A stretch of DNA of 64,000 nt from Affinundibacterium fentianense (GCF_018139545.1 NZ_JAGSPJ010000006.1:186001-250000), one strand, 5' to 3'. Shown: positions 35,965 through 45,700, numbered from the stretch's first letter. The notes: a model not told the origin generated them from the sequence alone. Translations and numbers: made by a program.

Positions 35965-36717
35965 TTAGACTGAAAATAGTCGTTTTTGCATTGCATATCC
36001 CATCATGACCAACACCGGCCCTTCGCAGTGTGGTAGGCCCTCTGCAAGTTGCACTAAGGTCATATGTAAATGTTGCTCATCGGGTCGGCTACAGCTCTGC
36101 ACGACGACGACAGGATAGTGATTGGGGAAATTGTTGGCGAGCATGCGTTGCGCCGTTAGCATCGCTTCTCTACCGCCCATGTATTGAATTAAGGTGTCGC
36201 AGTCAGGAATGCGGGTTTCGGTTGTTTCTCCCGGTGCAGTACTAGAAGTAAATAATGCAACGCTACGTGCAATGCCACGTTTCGTTAGTGGCAGTTTTAC
36301 ACTGGCCGCTGCTGCCATCGCGGTGGTAATGCCAGGAACGACCTCAAACTGGATGCCGGCTTGTTCGAGCGCAGACATTTCTTCATCAGCTCGCCCAAAA
36401 AGCATGGGGTCGCCACCTTTTAAGCGCACTACGACCGCGTGTCGTCGTGCCGCATCGATCAATTGTTGATTGATATGTTCTTGCGCAGCTGAGCGTTGCC
36501 CACTGCGTTTTCCTACCGATATCTTGATCGCTTGTGGACACAATTCCAGCATTTCTGGCGTGACCAATGCGTCGTGTAAAACAATATTCGCTTGAGCCAA
36601 GAGTTTGGCACCACGCACCGTAATCAAATCAACTGCCCCCGGACCAGCACCGACTAAATAGACGATGCCTGTTTCCTGTTGGATCGAGGGCGAAGTTGAT
36701 TCAGATAGATTAGCCAA
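35965..36717 (-). CDS. cobA: Uroporphyrinogen-III C-methyltransferase
   Basis: 250 residues, SUMT class. Methylates uroporphyrinogen III at C2 and C7 to give precorrin-2, the precursor of siroheme. SAM-binding and substrate motifs: VYLVGAGPGAVDLITVRGAKLL, VRLKGGDPMLFGRADEE, VPGITTAMAAAA and TLIQYMGGREA. It is a stand-alone methyltransferase, lacking the dehydrogenase/ferrochelatase half of CysG. Its start overlaps the cysN stop by 8 bases, so it is the last gene of the cys operon and is made together with the siroheme-requiring CysI. Confidence 0.94.
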   Translation of the reverse strand: MANLSESTSPSIQQETGIVYLVGAGPGAVDLITVRGAKLLAQANIVLHDALVTPEMLELCPQAIKISVGKRSGQRSAAQEHINQQLIDAARRHAVVVRLKGGDPMLFGRADEEMSALEQAGIQFEVVPGITTAMAAAASVKLPLTKRGIARSVALFTSSTAPGETTETRIPDCDTLIQYMGGREAMLTAQRMLANNFPNHYPVVVVQSCSRPDEQHLHMTLVQLAEGLPHCEGPVLVMMGYAMQKRLFSV

Positions 36718-38035
36718 GACGTATCATTCCCGCTGCGACAGTTTGATGGGTGACTTCGTCGATCAAAATAAATGCGCCGGTAGCACGGGTGATGTCGTAA
36801 GCATCGGCCGCCAAGGCTTGCTGTACATTGATATTGACGCGAGCGATGTCGTTCAATTTAAGTGTATCAGTTGGGCGGCGTTCTTGGGTATTGATATCCA
36901 ATAAAGTGTCGATCGACGCAACACGTGCCGCGACTTGACGGGTGGTATGTTTCAACCAATATTTGCGACGCGAATCTAAAGCTTCTTCAGACAACCAACA
37001 TACATCGGCACTCAGCGATTTGAGTACCGTCGCTGGACGATCTGCTGCTGCCAACATATCGCCACGTGAGATATCAACATATTCGTTGAGCAAAATGGTG
37101 ACGGATTGACCAACCACTGCAGTTTGTAATGAGCCATCTAATGTTTGGATATCTTTGACAGTCGCGCTTTGGCCGGAAGGTTGTACCACGATGCTGTCGC
37201 CAACACTGATCTTGCCTGCTTCTATGCGTCCCATGTAGCCACGGAAATCATTCGCTTCGTGACCGTTGTGGCGCGCAACTAACTGCACAGGAAAACGGAA
37301 AGGCTCGTCGTGGCAGTCGTCATACACGTCTAAAGATTCCAACAACTCGATTAATGTCGGACCTTGATACCACGCTAGATTGTCGCTGTTGGTGACCACG
37401 TTATCGCCAGCCAGCGCGGATAGTGGAATGGGATGCACGTCGCGTAGACCTAATTGCGCTGCGAAGCTTTGGTAAACAGCGACAATACGCTCGTACACAG
37501 TTTGATCGTAATTCACCAAATCCATTTTGTTGACAGCCACGATCACGTGTTCGATTTGCAGCAAATGGGCGATGGTGGAATGACGTTTGGTTTGCGTGAG
37601 CAATTCTACGCTGCCGTCGTCGCCGAGTTTGACTTTGGAGACGTCGATCAAAATGATCACCGCATCAGCAGTCGAGGCACCAGTCACCATATTGCGTGTG
37701 TATTGCTCGTGACCCGGCGTATCCGCAATGATGAATTTACGTTTTGGCGTGGCGAAATAACGGTAAGCCACGTCGATGGTAATGCCTTGTTCACGTTCGG
37801 CTTCTAAGCCATCTGTAAGCAATGAGAGATCAATGGTGTCGCCAACGGTACGCTTATGTTTAGCTTTAGAAATTGCATTGAGTTGATCCGCGAAGATGCC
37901 TTTACTATCGAATAGCAAACGACCAATCAGCGTACTTTTTCCATCGTCCACGGAGCCTGCCGTGATGAAGCGTAATAGGCCGCGTTCACGTGTGAGGTCG
38001 TTGGTCGTGGCGGATTGTTGTACCTGGGTGCTCAT
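36710..38035 (-). CDS. cysN: Sulfate adenylyltransferase subunit 1 (GTPase)
   Basis: 441 residues, EF-Tu-like GTPase that drives ATP sulfurylase. G motifs: FITAGSVDDGKSTLIGRLLF (P-loop), ADTPGHEQYTRNM (G3) and VAVNKMDLV (G4), followed by two beta-barrel domains. There is no fused APS kinase (CysC) domain, in keeping with a pathway that goes directly from APS. It shares one base with the cysD stop (TAATG) and overlaps cobA by 8. CysD and CysN form the heterodimer making APS from ATP and sulfate. Confidence 0.96.
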   Translation of the reverse strand: MSTQVQQSATTNDLTRERGLLRFITAGSVDDGKSTLIGRLLFDSKGIFADQLNAISKAKHKRTVGDTIDLSLLTDGLEAEREQGITIDVAYRYFATPKRKFIIADTPGHEQYTRNMVTGASTADAVIILIDVSKVKLGDDGSVELLTQTKRHSTIAHLLQIEHVIVAVNKMDLVNYDQTVYERIVAVYQSFAAQLGLRDVHPIPLSALAGDNVVTNSDNLAWYQGPTLIELLESLDVYDDCHDEPFRFPVQLVARHNGHEANDFRGYMGRIEAGKISVGDSIVVQPSGQSATVKDIQTLDGSLQTAVVGQSVTILLNEYVDISRGDMLAAADRPATVLKSLSADVCWLSEEALDSRRKYWLKHTTRQVAARVASIDTLLDINTQERRPTDTLKLNDIARVNINVQQALAADAYDITRATGAFILIDEVTHQTVAAGMIRLG

Positions 38036-38970
38036 TAGAAATATCCTTCTTTTTTACGTTTTTCCATGGAAGATTCAGAGGTTTGATCATCCATGCGTGT
38101 GGCGCCGCGTTCGGTAATTTGGGTAACTGCGGTTTCTTCGATAATCGCTTCGACAGTCGCGGCATCGGAAGAGACGGGGCAAGTACAAGAAATATCACCC
38201 ACGGTGCGGAAGCGCACAATTTGTTTTTCTACGGTTTCACCAGCACGTGGCGGGGTTAATTCAGTGACTGGAACCAACAAGCCATTGCGCGGAATCACTT
38301 CGCGTTCATGTGCGAAATAAATCGGTGGTAGCTCGAGTTTTTCACGGGCGATGTATTGCCAAACGTCGAGTTCGGTCCAATTCGAAATAGGGAACACGCG
38401 AATGTTTTCACCTGGATGAACGCGAGTGTTATACAAGTCCCATAATTCAGGGCGTTGGGCTTTTGGATTCCATTGTCCGAATTCATCGCGGAAGGAAAAG
38501 ATACGTTCTTTGGCACGTGCTTTTTCTTCATCGCGACGGGCGCCGCCTATGCATGCATCAAATTGATGTTCGGCAATCGTTTCCAACAAGGTCACAGCTT
38601 GCGCCGCATTGCGTGAATCGGTTTTGGGGTTACGCAAGCGCACGGTGCCGCGATTGATTGAGTCTTCGACCGAACCGACGATTAAACGTTCGCCCAACTC
38701 CGCCACGCGTTTGTCACGGAAAGTGATTACTTCTGGAAAGTTGTGACCGGTATCGACGTGTACTAATGGGAAAGGGAATTTACCCGGGCGGAATGCTTTT
38801 TCAGCGATACGCAATAACACCACAGAATCTTTACCGCCTGAAAACAACAGGGCAGGATTTGTACATTCAGCAGCCACTTCACGCATGATGTGGATGGCTT
38901 CGGATTCCAGCCAATCGAGATGGCGATTACTCGCGGCATCAATGAAGTGATTTTCTACTACGGTGTTCAT
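38035..38970 (-). CDS. cysD: Sulfate adenylyltransferase subunit 2
   Basis: 311 residues, usual length. PP-loop ATP pyrophosphatase fold: LLFSGGKDSVVLLRIAEKAF, then VHVDTGHNFPEVITFRD, GGARRDEEKARAKERIFSFR and FPISNWTELDVWQYI. Catalyses adenylyl transfer to sulfate, powered by CysN. ATG 38970 has a GGAG ribosome site. It follows cysH by 43 bases and is fused in translation with cysN. Confidence 0.96.
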   Translation of the reverse strand: MNTVVENHFIDAASNRHLDWLESEAIHIMREVAAECTNPALLFSGGKDSVVLLRIAEKAFRPGKFPFPLVHVDTGHNFPEVITFRDKRVAELGERLIVGSVEDSINRGTVRLRNPKTDSRNAAQAVTLLETIAEHQFDACIGGARRDEEKARAKERIFSFRDEFGQWNPKAQRPELWDLYNTRVHPGENIRVFPISNWTELDVWQYIAREKLELPPIYFAHEREVIPRNGLLVPVTELTPPRAGETVEKQIVRFRTVGDISCTCPVSSDAATVEAIIEETAVTQITERGATRMDDQTSESSMEKRKKEGYF

Positions 38971-39013
38971 GCGGAGCCTTTTAATTCAGTATTCGGTTTA
39001 CAAATCATTTCGT

Positions 39014-39733
39014 TCAAATTGCTTTAATGCGGACTAGTTTTCCATCCACCACATGCAAGCCACATTCTTTGGACTCGGGATTTTCCCACCACCAGCGTCC
39101 TGCGCGTACATCTTCGCCGGGTTGGATGGCACGGGTGCAAGGTTCGCAGCCTATCGATGGGTAGCCTTTATCGTGTAATGCATTGTAAGGCACATTATTG
39201 CTGCGAATATAGTGCCAAACATCATCTTCTGTCCAATCTGCCAAAGGGTTGAATTTTTGCATAGCGTGAGCGACATCGTCTTCTTGCACTGCCAATTCGG
39301 TGCGTGTCGCAGACTGTGCGCGTCTTTGGCCAGTGATCCACGCTTTTTTGCCTTTTAAAGCGCGATTGAGCGGTTCTACTTTACGAATTCTGCAGCATTC
39401 TTTGCGCATGTCGACGCTGTCGTAAAAAGCGTTGACGCCATGCTGTCTGACGTAATCTTCAACTGCATCGAGATTGGGTTTGAACAATTGAATGTCGACT
39501 GCATAGGTAGCGCGAATCTTGTCCAGCATTGCCAAGGTTTCTTTGTGCAGACGACCAGTCTCCAAAGAAAAAATACCAATATTAAATTGGCGGCGCAAAA
39601 TTAAATCCGTCAGCACCATGTCTTCTGCCGCGAGGCTAGAGGCAAAAACTGCGGGCGTAAATTCACTCGCAATTTTCTCTAAGATCGCGACGGTGTTGGC
39701 TAATCGGATTTCGTATTCGCTTGTATCGTTCAT
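39014..39733 (-). CDS. cysH: Adenylyl-sulfate (APS) reductase
   Basis: 239 residues from ATG 39733; an in-frame ATG at 39808 would run into the preceding gene and is rejected. Reduces APS to sulfite with thioredoxin. Two cysteine pairs, RKECCRIRKVEPL and SIGCEPCTR, are the [4Fe-4S] ligands that mark APS reductases as opposed to the cluster-free PAPS type. TGQRRAQSATR is the substrate-binding arginine segment. The catalytic C-terminal cysteine is in SKECGLHV. The absence of cysC agrees. It starts 4 bases after the DUF934 stop. Confidence 0.94.
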   Translation of the reverse strand: MNDTSEYEIRLANTVAILEKIASEFTPAVFASSLAAEDMVLTDLILRRQFNIGIFSLETGRLHKETLAMLDKIRATYAVDIQLFKPNLDAVEDYVRQHGVNAFYDSVDMRKECCRIRKVEPLNRALKGKKAWITGQRRAQSATRTELAVQEDDVAHAMQKFNPLADWTEDDVWHYIRSNNVPYNALHDKGYPSIGCEPCTRAIQPGEDVRAGRWWWENPESKECGLHVVDGKLVRIKAI

Positions 39734-39737
39734 GGAG

Positions 39738-40265
39738 TTAACTACCTGTTCTTGCCGCACGACGGAATAAGGGATTTTTTTCATCGACCGAACTTTGGTA
39801 TTTTTCACTGAAGTCGGTTAAACCTTTGATGGCGTCATGAATGTTTTTATCTGCACGTACCGCAAAGGCGTTGAAACCAACGCGTTGCATATAAAACAGT
39901 TGGTCGCGTAGCACGTCGCCGATCGCACGTAGCTCACCTGCATAGTTGAAGCGTGTGCGCAAATTGTAGGCAATCGAGTAGCCACGGCCATCAGCAAATT
40001 TAGGAAAATCGACAGCCAACAAGTTAAATAAGTACAAGTCTTGCTGTAATTCTTTGGCTTGCTCATTGCTGCTAAACCAGACTGCGATATCGTGGCGCTC
40101 TTTGGCTCGCTCAATTAATTTGTCACGTTGAAATTGCCACACTTTGAGTGGCACGATCACTTTTCCTTCGGGTACTTCGATTGCGTCGGCGGTATCGTCT
40201 TCAGACAATTGTAAGATTTCCCAATTGTCTTCCACTACCGCGCGATCTTTAATAATTTTCGTCAT
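39738..40265 (-). CDS. DUF934 family protein of the sulfate operon
   Basis: 175 residues, DUF934. Conserved segments are VPLKVWQFQRDKL, VWFSSNEQAKEL, LFNLLAVDFPKFADGRGYSIAYNLR and GELRAIGDVLRDQLFYMQRVGFNAF. The family is nearly always found between cysI and cysH in beta- and gammaproteobacteria and is annotated as a putative oxidoreductase; its exact role, perhaps in electron supply to CysI, is unproven. Spacing of 12 bases to cysI and 4 to cysH confirms co-transcription. Confidence 0.9.
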   Translation of the reverse strand: MTKIIKDRAVVEDNWEILQLSEDDTADAIEVPEGKVIVPLKVWQFQRDKLIERAKERHDIAVWFSSNEQAKELQQDLYLFNLLAVDFPKFADGRGYSIAYNLRTRFNYAGELRAIGDVLRDQLFYMQRVGFNAFAVRADKNIHDAIKGLTDFSEKYQSSVDEKNPLFRRAARTGS

Positions 40266-40277
40266 GTATTTCTCCCC

Positions 40278-41984
40278 CTAGTACACTACTGCAGAGCCGG
40301 CATCCTCTCCGTGATGCTCGATCGTTTTTATTGGTGTTGCATAAACAAATTCTTTGAATGGCGTAATGCCTAGCCGCTGCGCTGTATCGATAAATCGTTC
40401 ACCGTTCACGCGCTCACGCAAGTAAACCTGAATAATGCGCTCGATGACTTCTGGCATTTGCCCAGCAGAGAAAGATGGGCCAATGATTTTGCCAATGGCT
40501 GCTTGATTGCCTTGTGCTCCGCCTATTGATACTTGATACCACTCGCTACCGTCTTTATCTACACCAAGAATCCCAATGTTTCCTACATGATGATGTCCAC
40601 ATGCATTGATACATCCCGACATGTTTAATTCAAGATCACCAATATCATGCAAGTAGTCGAGATCATTGAATCTGTCCGTGATATCGAGCGCAATCGGAAT
40701 GGACTTTGCATTGGCTAAAGCGCAAAAATCACCCCCCGGACAGCAAATCATGTCAGTCAATAAACCGATATTGGGTGTCGCTAGTCCATGCGCTTTTGCT
40801 TCTTGCCATAAGGCGAACAATTGACTTTGTTCGACATCGGAAAGCACGAGATTTTGCTCATGGGTCACTCGGATTTCGCCGAAGCTGTAGCGGTCTGCTA
40901 AATCTGCGATGAAATCGAGTTGATCTGCACTTGCATCGCCTGGCGGTACACCGGGTTTTTTGAGTGATAGCAATACTGCATTATAACCTGCTACTTTATG
41001 TGGTTTGACATTGCGTTTTACCCAATTTGCGAAAGCCTTATTTTCTTGTTGTAATTGCACAAAACTCTGATCAGTTTCCGGCAAACTCGCGTAGTTTGGT
41101 GTGCTGAAATAGCTTGCGACCCGAGCCAGTTCGGCTTCCGTCAAGGTCCCTGGTCCGCCCTTGATGTCTTGCCATTCATCTTCGACTTGACGGGCGAATT
41201 CTTCTACCCCAAGTGCTTTGACTAAAATCTTGATACGGGCTTTGTAGATATTGTCTCTCCGCCCAAATTGATTGTAGATGCGCAAGATGGCTTCCAAATA
41301 GGTCATGACATGTTGCCAAGGAAGGAACTCGCGGATGACGCTACCTAATATCGGTGTTCGTCCCATGCCTCCACCGACCATGACCTTGAAACCAACTTCA
41401 CCGGCATCATTATGTACAACGGTTAAGCCGATATCGTGAACCGCAATCGCTGCACGGTCTTCTTTAGAACCATTGATAGCAATCTTGAATTTACGCGGTA
41501 AATAGGCAAATTCAGGATGAAAGGTCGTCCACTGGCGCAAGATTTCTGCATAGGGACGAGGGTCAATAATTTCGTCAGGCGCAATTCCTGCAAATTCATC
41601 AGAAGTAATATTGCGCATGCAGTTGCCAGATGTTTGTATCGCATGCATTTCGACTTCAGCTAATTCAGCGAGTATGTCTGGCGTATCTTCCAGATTGATC
41701 CAGTTGTACTGAATATTCTGACGCGTCGTGAAGTGACCATAGCCGCGATCATATTTGCGAGCGATATGTGCAAATTTTCTTACCTGTGTCGAAGACAGTA
41801 ATCCATAAGGAACTGCAACACGCAGCATGTAGGCATGTCTTTGCATGTATAAACCGTTTTGAAGACGCAAAATGCGGAATTCGTCTTCGGACAATTCATT
41901 GGCGATACGGCGGCTTACCTGATCACGAAATTGGGCAACGCGTTCTTGGATAATCAGATGGTCATGTTGGTCGTAGCGATACAT
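40278..41984 (-). CDS. cysI: Nitrite/sulfite reductase hemoprotein
   Basis: 568 residues from ATG 41984, chosen for its AGGAAG ribosome site and start MYRYDQHDHLIIQERVAQFR. Six-electron reduction of sulfite to sulfide. Siroheme/[4Fe-4S] ligands are two Cys pairs: CCPGGDFC (C-x5-C) and GCINAC (C-x3-C). Two nitrite/sulfite ferredoxin-like half-domains precede them, with HFTTRQNIQYNWI. No cysJ flavoprotein gene is in the window, so ferredoxin or another donor, possibly involving DUF934, is likely. It heads the cysI-DUF934-cysH-cysD-cysN-cobA operon. Confidence 0.94.
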   Translation of the reverse strand: MYRYDQHDHLIIQERVAQFRDQVSRRIANELSEDEFRILRLQNGLYMQRHAYMLRVAVPYGLLSSTQVRKFAHIARKYDRGYGHFTTRQNIQYNWINLEDTPDILAELAEVEMHAIQTSGNCMRNITSDEFAGIAPDEIIDPRPYAEILRQWTTFHPEFAYLPRKFKIAINGSKEDRAAIAVHDIGLTVVHNDAGEVGFKVMVGGGMGRTPILGSVIREFLPWQHVMTYLEAILRIYNQFGRRDNIYKARIKILVKALGVEEFARQVEDEWQDIKGGPGTLTEAELARVASYFSTPNYASLPETDQSFVQLQQENKAFANWVKRNVKPHKVAGYNAVLLSLKKPGVPPGDASADQLDFIADLADRYSFGEIRVTHEQNLVLSDVEQSQLFALWQEAKAHGLATPNIGLLTDMICCPGGDFCALANAKSIPIALDITDRFNDLDYLHDIGDLELNMSGCINACGHHHVGNIGILGVDKDGSEWYQVSIGGAQGNQAAIGKIIGPSFSAGQMPEVIERIIQVYLRERVNGERFIDTAQRLGITPFKEFVYATPIKTIEHHGEDAGSAVVY

Positions 41985-42139
41985 CTTTAAACTTCCTATT
42001 TTAGAGTGCCTTGTGAATCGCAAGCACACGGATTCAACTGGGGCTTTCTGTCAAAAATTGTTGAGTCTGAACTACGCTCAATTCAAACCGAGTGTTAGTT
42101 TCGATCAGGATTACAAGATAACGAAGCGAACTTGATCAC

Positions 42140-42913
42140 TTACAAAACTAATTTGCATGCAACCAATGTTAGTGTGGTTGCCAAAATGCCGCGCAATAGT
42201 TTTTCGGGAACTGCTTTCGCTGCCAAGGAGCCAAGAGTGATACCAGGTACGGAGCCCAGCAGCAGCGATCCTAATAGTTCCCAGTTAATTGAGCCCAGCC
42301 ACCAGTGTCCTATCGCAGCGATCGCTGTTAATGGCACGGCATAAGCGATGTCGGTTCCCGCTACATGCGCGGCGGGCATCTTCGGGTAAAGAAGGACCAA
42401 AATGGTCGCCCCAATAGCCCCAGCACCGATCGAAGAAATCGTGACCAAGATTCCGAGCACTGCACCGGCGATGACCGTTGCGACTGCTAATCGAGTCCCT
42501 TGCAATTGGCGTTCTGGATGGGCATTCATCCAAGCCATCAATTTACTTCGATAGAGAATCGCAATGACGGTTAGGAAGACAGAAGAGGCAATGGAGTACC
42601 GGATGATTTGGCCTAGTTCTTTACTTAAGCCGCCAAAATATTTGAGCGCGAGGGTGGCGATCAAGGCCGCAGGCAAAGCACCAATACACAAGAGGCGAAC
42701 GACTTGCCATTCAACTGTGCCGCGTAAGCGGTGCGTGAAAGTTCCGGTTGCCTTGGTGATAGAGGCAAATGCCAAATCTGTACCAACTGCAACCGCGGGC
42801 GATACGCCAAACAGCAGGGTCAGCAGTGGCGTCATCAATGAGCCGCCCCCAACACCTGTTAAACCAACCAAGGTGCCAACTGCGAATCCAGAGATGATGT
42901 AGGTAAGTGTCAT
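42140..42913 (-). CDS. TauE/SafE family sulfite exporter-like permease
   Basis: 257 residues from ATG 42913 (GAGG ribosome site); a longer frame from 42955 is less likely. About seven or eight hydrophobic helices. The TauE/SafE (former DUF81) hallmark GLTGVGGGSLMTPLL is at the N-terminus and the repeat counterpart ISSIGAGAIGATILVLLYP in the second half. The family moves sulfur anions or organosulfonates. Its place just before cysI on the same strand, 155 bases away, suggests import of sulfate or release of excess sulfite. Direction and substrate are not shown by sequence. Confidence 0.88.
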   Translation of the reverse strand: MTLTYIISGFAVGTLVGLTGVGGGSLMTPLLTLLFGVSPAVAVGTDLAFASITKATGTFTHRLRGTVEWQVVRLLCIGALPAALIATLALKYFGGLSKELGQIIRYSIASSVFLTVIAILYRSKLMAWMNAHPERQLQGTRLAVATVIAGAVLGILVTISSIGAGAIGATILVLLYPKMPAAHVAGTDIAYAVPLTAIAAIGHWWLGSINWELLGSLLLGSVPGITLGSLAAKAVPEKLLRGILATTLTLVACKLVL

Positions 42914-43204
42914 AGAGCCTCGTGCAAAGTAGCAGGCATGATAAGTGCACACCACTTTATAACCAACTACATAGTATTTATTTGCTTATATGCAGTTTGA
43001 CTATATAGAAATGCGATTTGTATCCCAAATTTATCATGGACGGGCATAGCTCACCCATTTCTCAATTTTATTATTTGAAGTGGTAAAAAACTCAATTGTA
43101 TTGTTAGCTTGACTCTAACTCGTACATGGATAGATAGGAGGTATTGCTTCTGAAATCTACGTATCGCTATCCAAACTCAGTTTGGGAACCAATACAGAGT
43201 TGCA

Positions 43205-43738
43205 TTAATTCGATGGAATAAGCGCATTCAAATCGGTTACGCCGATGTCGACCTGAATTTGGTTCAGCATCGTTGTTATTTGCCCGCGATGATGCGTTTG
43301 ATGATTAAACAAGTGCATCAGCAAACTAAAGAGATTTTTCGAAAAAGGATGCCCTTTGAGATCATGATAGTGGACGGAATCAAGAAGCATCGCTTCATCG
43401 ACAAGATCTCCAATGCTGATCAGAATTCTGTCTATCTCAATTCGGTAGTCGTAAAGATCTTGAAAATTATCGAACAAAGGTGCATCGAGTCGATGGATAT
43501 CGCGAAATTGGCGGCTATCTGGAAGTCCTGAGTCCGGCAGAAAGTTCGCGCTTAAACGCTTTAACCAAATCGTATCTGCCACGGCAATATGATTAAGTGT
43601 CAGATAAATAGAGCCGAAAAAGGCGCCTCGATTAAGATGGAGTGCAACTTCATCGAGCTGACTCGCTGCGAGGTACAATTTCTCATTCATCCATTGATTG
43701 TAACTTGCCATAAGCTGAACATGCTTTTTGAGAGACAT
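43205..43738 (-). CDS. DinB family protein
   Basis: 177 residues from ATG 43738, which has an AAGGAAG ribosome site; the in-frame ATG at 43780 lacks one. DinB/YfiT four-helix bundle. Metal-binding histidines fit TLNHIAVADTIWLKRL and LMHLFNHQTHHRGQITTML. The segment ASYNQWMNEKLY is the usual opening helix. Members bind zinc or nickel and include thiol transferases and stress-induced proteins; the function of this one is unknown. Monocistronic. Confidence 0.9.
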   Translation of the reverse strand: MSLKKHVQLMASYNQWMNEKLYLAASQLDEVALHLNRGAFFGSIYLTLNHIAVADTIWLKRLSANFLPDSGLPDSRQFRDIHRLDAPLFDNFQDLYDYRIEIDRILISIGDLVDEAMLLDSVHYHDLKGHPFSKNLFSLLMHLFNHQTHHRGQITTMLNQIQVDIGVTDLNALIPSN

Positions 43739-43876
43739 AGTGCTTCCTTGCTGAGAGAGAGCTTGCGAAACCGAGCGCATCGGAAAGTAGAGATAGTATG
43801 CTTTTAGCCAGATGCAATAGGCACAGTTTACAATACCTTCTTTCGGGCTCTTGAATATTTTTGTTTTTTTCTAATT

Positions 43877-44593
43877 ATGCTTGAACAACTTCTGCCCTTT
43901 GTTTTTCATCGTGAGCATGTATTCGCCAGACGACTCGCACAGCGTCAGAAAATCAGTCTTGAGCAAGCATATATGCAGGTTTTGCTAGAAGTCGCCAAGC
44001 CCTTAGCTGTGAACGATTTGCTTGCACAACGACGCGCACAGCAACAACAAATCGTTGAACGTAAGCAGTCTCAACAGCAAGAATCGAAACGCCGTTTTGC
44101 AATGAAACTGGAGCAAACAGTGCGGATGCAAAGCGATCCAAATCAACCGGCACAAAAGGCGTGGCGCGCGTGGTTTGATGGCTCTGCAAGTCCAAATCCC
44201 GGCGAATGTTCCATTGGCGTGTTGTTGCTTTCGCCGTTCGGGGAGCGGTGGGAAGTGAGTCGCGCGATAGGTTATGGAAATAGTAGTATTGCAGAGTACA
44301 GCGCATTGATCACATCGCTAGAATTAATTGTTTCTCATTGCTGTTTGCATACAACTGATGCCACGAAACGAGAGATTTTGTTGTTTGGCGATAGTCGTGT
44401 CGTTATCGATGATCTCCAAGCCGAATTGCATGATTCTTCTGCTCATCTCCTTATATATCGTGAAAGAGCCAAGCAATTGGTCTCGCAGATTCCGCGACTC
44501 AAAATTTATTGGATTCCACGGCATAGAAACGGCGTCGCAGATCACCTCGCCAGCTCTGCTCGAGGCGCTATGGCGGCAGATTTATTAACCTAA
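43877..44593 (+). CDS. RNase H-like protein with N-terminal extension
   Basis: 238 residues. The C-terminal domain (about 95-235) has the RNase HI fold: FDGSASPNPGECSIGVLL (D101), SIAEYSALITSLE (E140), FGDSRVVIDDL (D172) and HRNGVADHLASSA (D222). All four carboxylates are present, so hydrolysis of RNA in RNA-DNA hybrids is plausible. The first 90 residues are helical, Gln- and Arg-rich (QRRAQQQQIVERKQSQQQE) and match no domain I know. It differs from housekeeping RnhA by this extension. No linked genes. Confidence 0.82.
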   Translation: MLEQLLPFVFHREHVFARRLAQRQKISLEQAYMQVLLEVAKPLAVNDLLAQRRAQQQQIVERKQSQQQESKRRFAMKLEQTVRMQSDPNQPAQKAWRAWFDGSASPNPGECSIGVLLLSPFGERWEVSRAIGYGNSSIAEYSALITSLELIVSHCCLHTTDATKREILLFGDSRVVIDDLQAELHDSSAHLLIYRERAKQLVSQIPRLKIYWIPRHRNGVADHLASSARGAMAADLLT

Positions 44594-44833
44594 ATCCGAT
44601 AGTCCTAGCTTAGCTAGCCATGGCGGGGCATGCAATGCTCACATCTAGCTTAGACAAATTTGTGTCATTTCTATCCGACTTTCCTGTCATCTATTGCTGT
44701 TCTGATTATTTTTCGCTTAGGATGGAGCGGGATGATCTTGATTTAGCTCAAGAATAAAAACATGAGCTGAATTGCGAGAAACCGGGATAAAAAAACTTGA
44801 TAAAACGAACAAATCTTTGACTCGGGAGACAAA

Positions 44834-45658
44834 ATGAGTGAGCCGACAAACGGCCGTGATGGGGATTCAGCTGCCCCTGATATACGTATGGTAATCGATC
44901 AAAAAAGTGCTTTCCCACCAGTCGCGCGATTAGGTGCGTTTCGACCATTTCATTGGTTGTATTTAGGATGGCAAGATTTTCGTGCTGAACCCTTAGCAGG
45001 CTTGATGTATGGGATTTGCTTTGCGGTGATGGGGGGCGTACTAAAACTCACTTTGGCAAATGCCCCACAATATTTGTCTGCGCTGACTTGTGGATTTTTA
45101 TTGGTCGGACCTTTGTTAGCGCTCGGTTTATACGACGTGAGTCGGCGTATTGAGAACCTGCGTTCAGGCATGATAGGCAGTGTTTTCTCCATGAGTGGGC
45201 GATGGAGTAATATCGGCACGTTTGCCGTGGTGCTCGCGGTTATTATGATGGTGTGGGCGCGCGCTTCGCTGGTGATCTTCGCCTTGTTTTACAATAAGGG
45301 TATGCCAACTATGGAAGGTTTTCTGGCAAAACTTTTTTCGCTGGAAAATGTCGAATTTTTAGTAGTCTATGCATGCATAGGATTTATTTTTGCAAGTCTG
45401 GTCTTCGCGATCAGTTGGGTTTCCATCCCCTTAATGTTGGATCGCGATACGGATGCGATTACAGCAATGATTATTAGTATTGTTGCTTTATTTGTTAATG
45501 TTCCGCTGACGATGATATGGGGACTGACCATTGTTAGTTTTGTCGTGCTGGGATTTATGACTTGGAATCTTGGTTTTATCATTGCGATGCCTATTATCGG
45601 TCACGCGACTTGGCATGCTTATCGTGAAGTTGTCGGGCCAAGTGATCATCGCGCCTAA
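44834..45658 (+). CDS. DUF2189 membrane protein
   Basis: 274 residues with about six hydrophobic segments after a 40-residue soluble start. GWQDFRAEPLAGLMYGICFAVMG and ALTCGFLLVGPLLALGLYDVSRR are the DUF2189 hallmark, and SWVSIPLMLDRDTDAITAM is the later conserved part. These integral inner-membrane proteins are often near cytochrome or stress genes; function unknown. ATG 44834 follows a GGGAG ribosome site. A strong terminator follows it. Confidence 0.9.
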   Translation: MSEPTNGRDGDSAAPDIRMVIDQKSAFPPVARLGAFRPFHWLYLGWQDFRAEPLAGLMYGICFAVMGGVLKLTLANAPQYLSALTCGFLLVGPLLALGLYDVSRRIENLRSGMIGSVFSMSGRWSNIGTFAVVLAVIMMVWARASLVIFALFYNKGMPTMEGFLAKLFSLENVEFLVVYACIGFIFASLVFAISWVSIPLMLDRDTDAITAMIISIVALFVNVPLTMIWGLTIVSFVVLGFMTWNLGFIIAMPIIGHATWHAYREVVGPSDHRA

Positions 45659-45700
45659 ACGATGATGCACTAATCTGAATCGGAAATTGGTAAACAAGAA

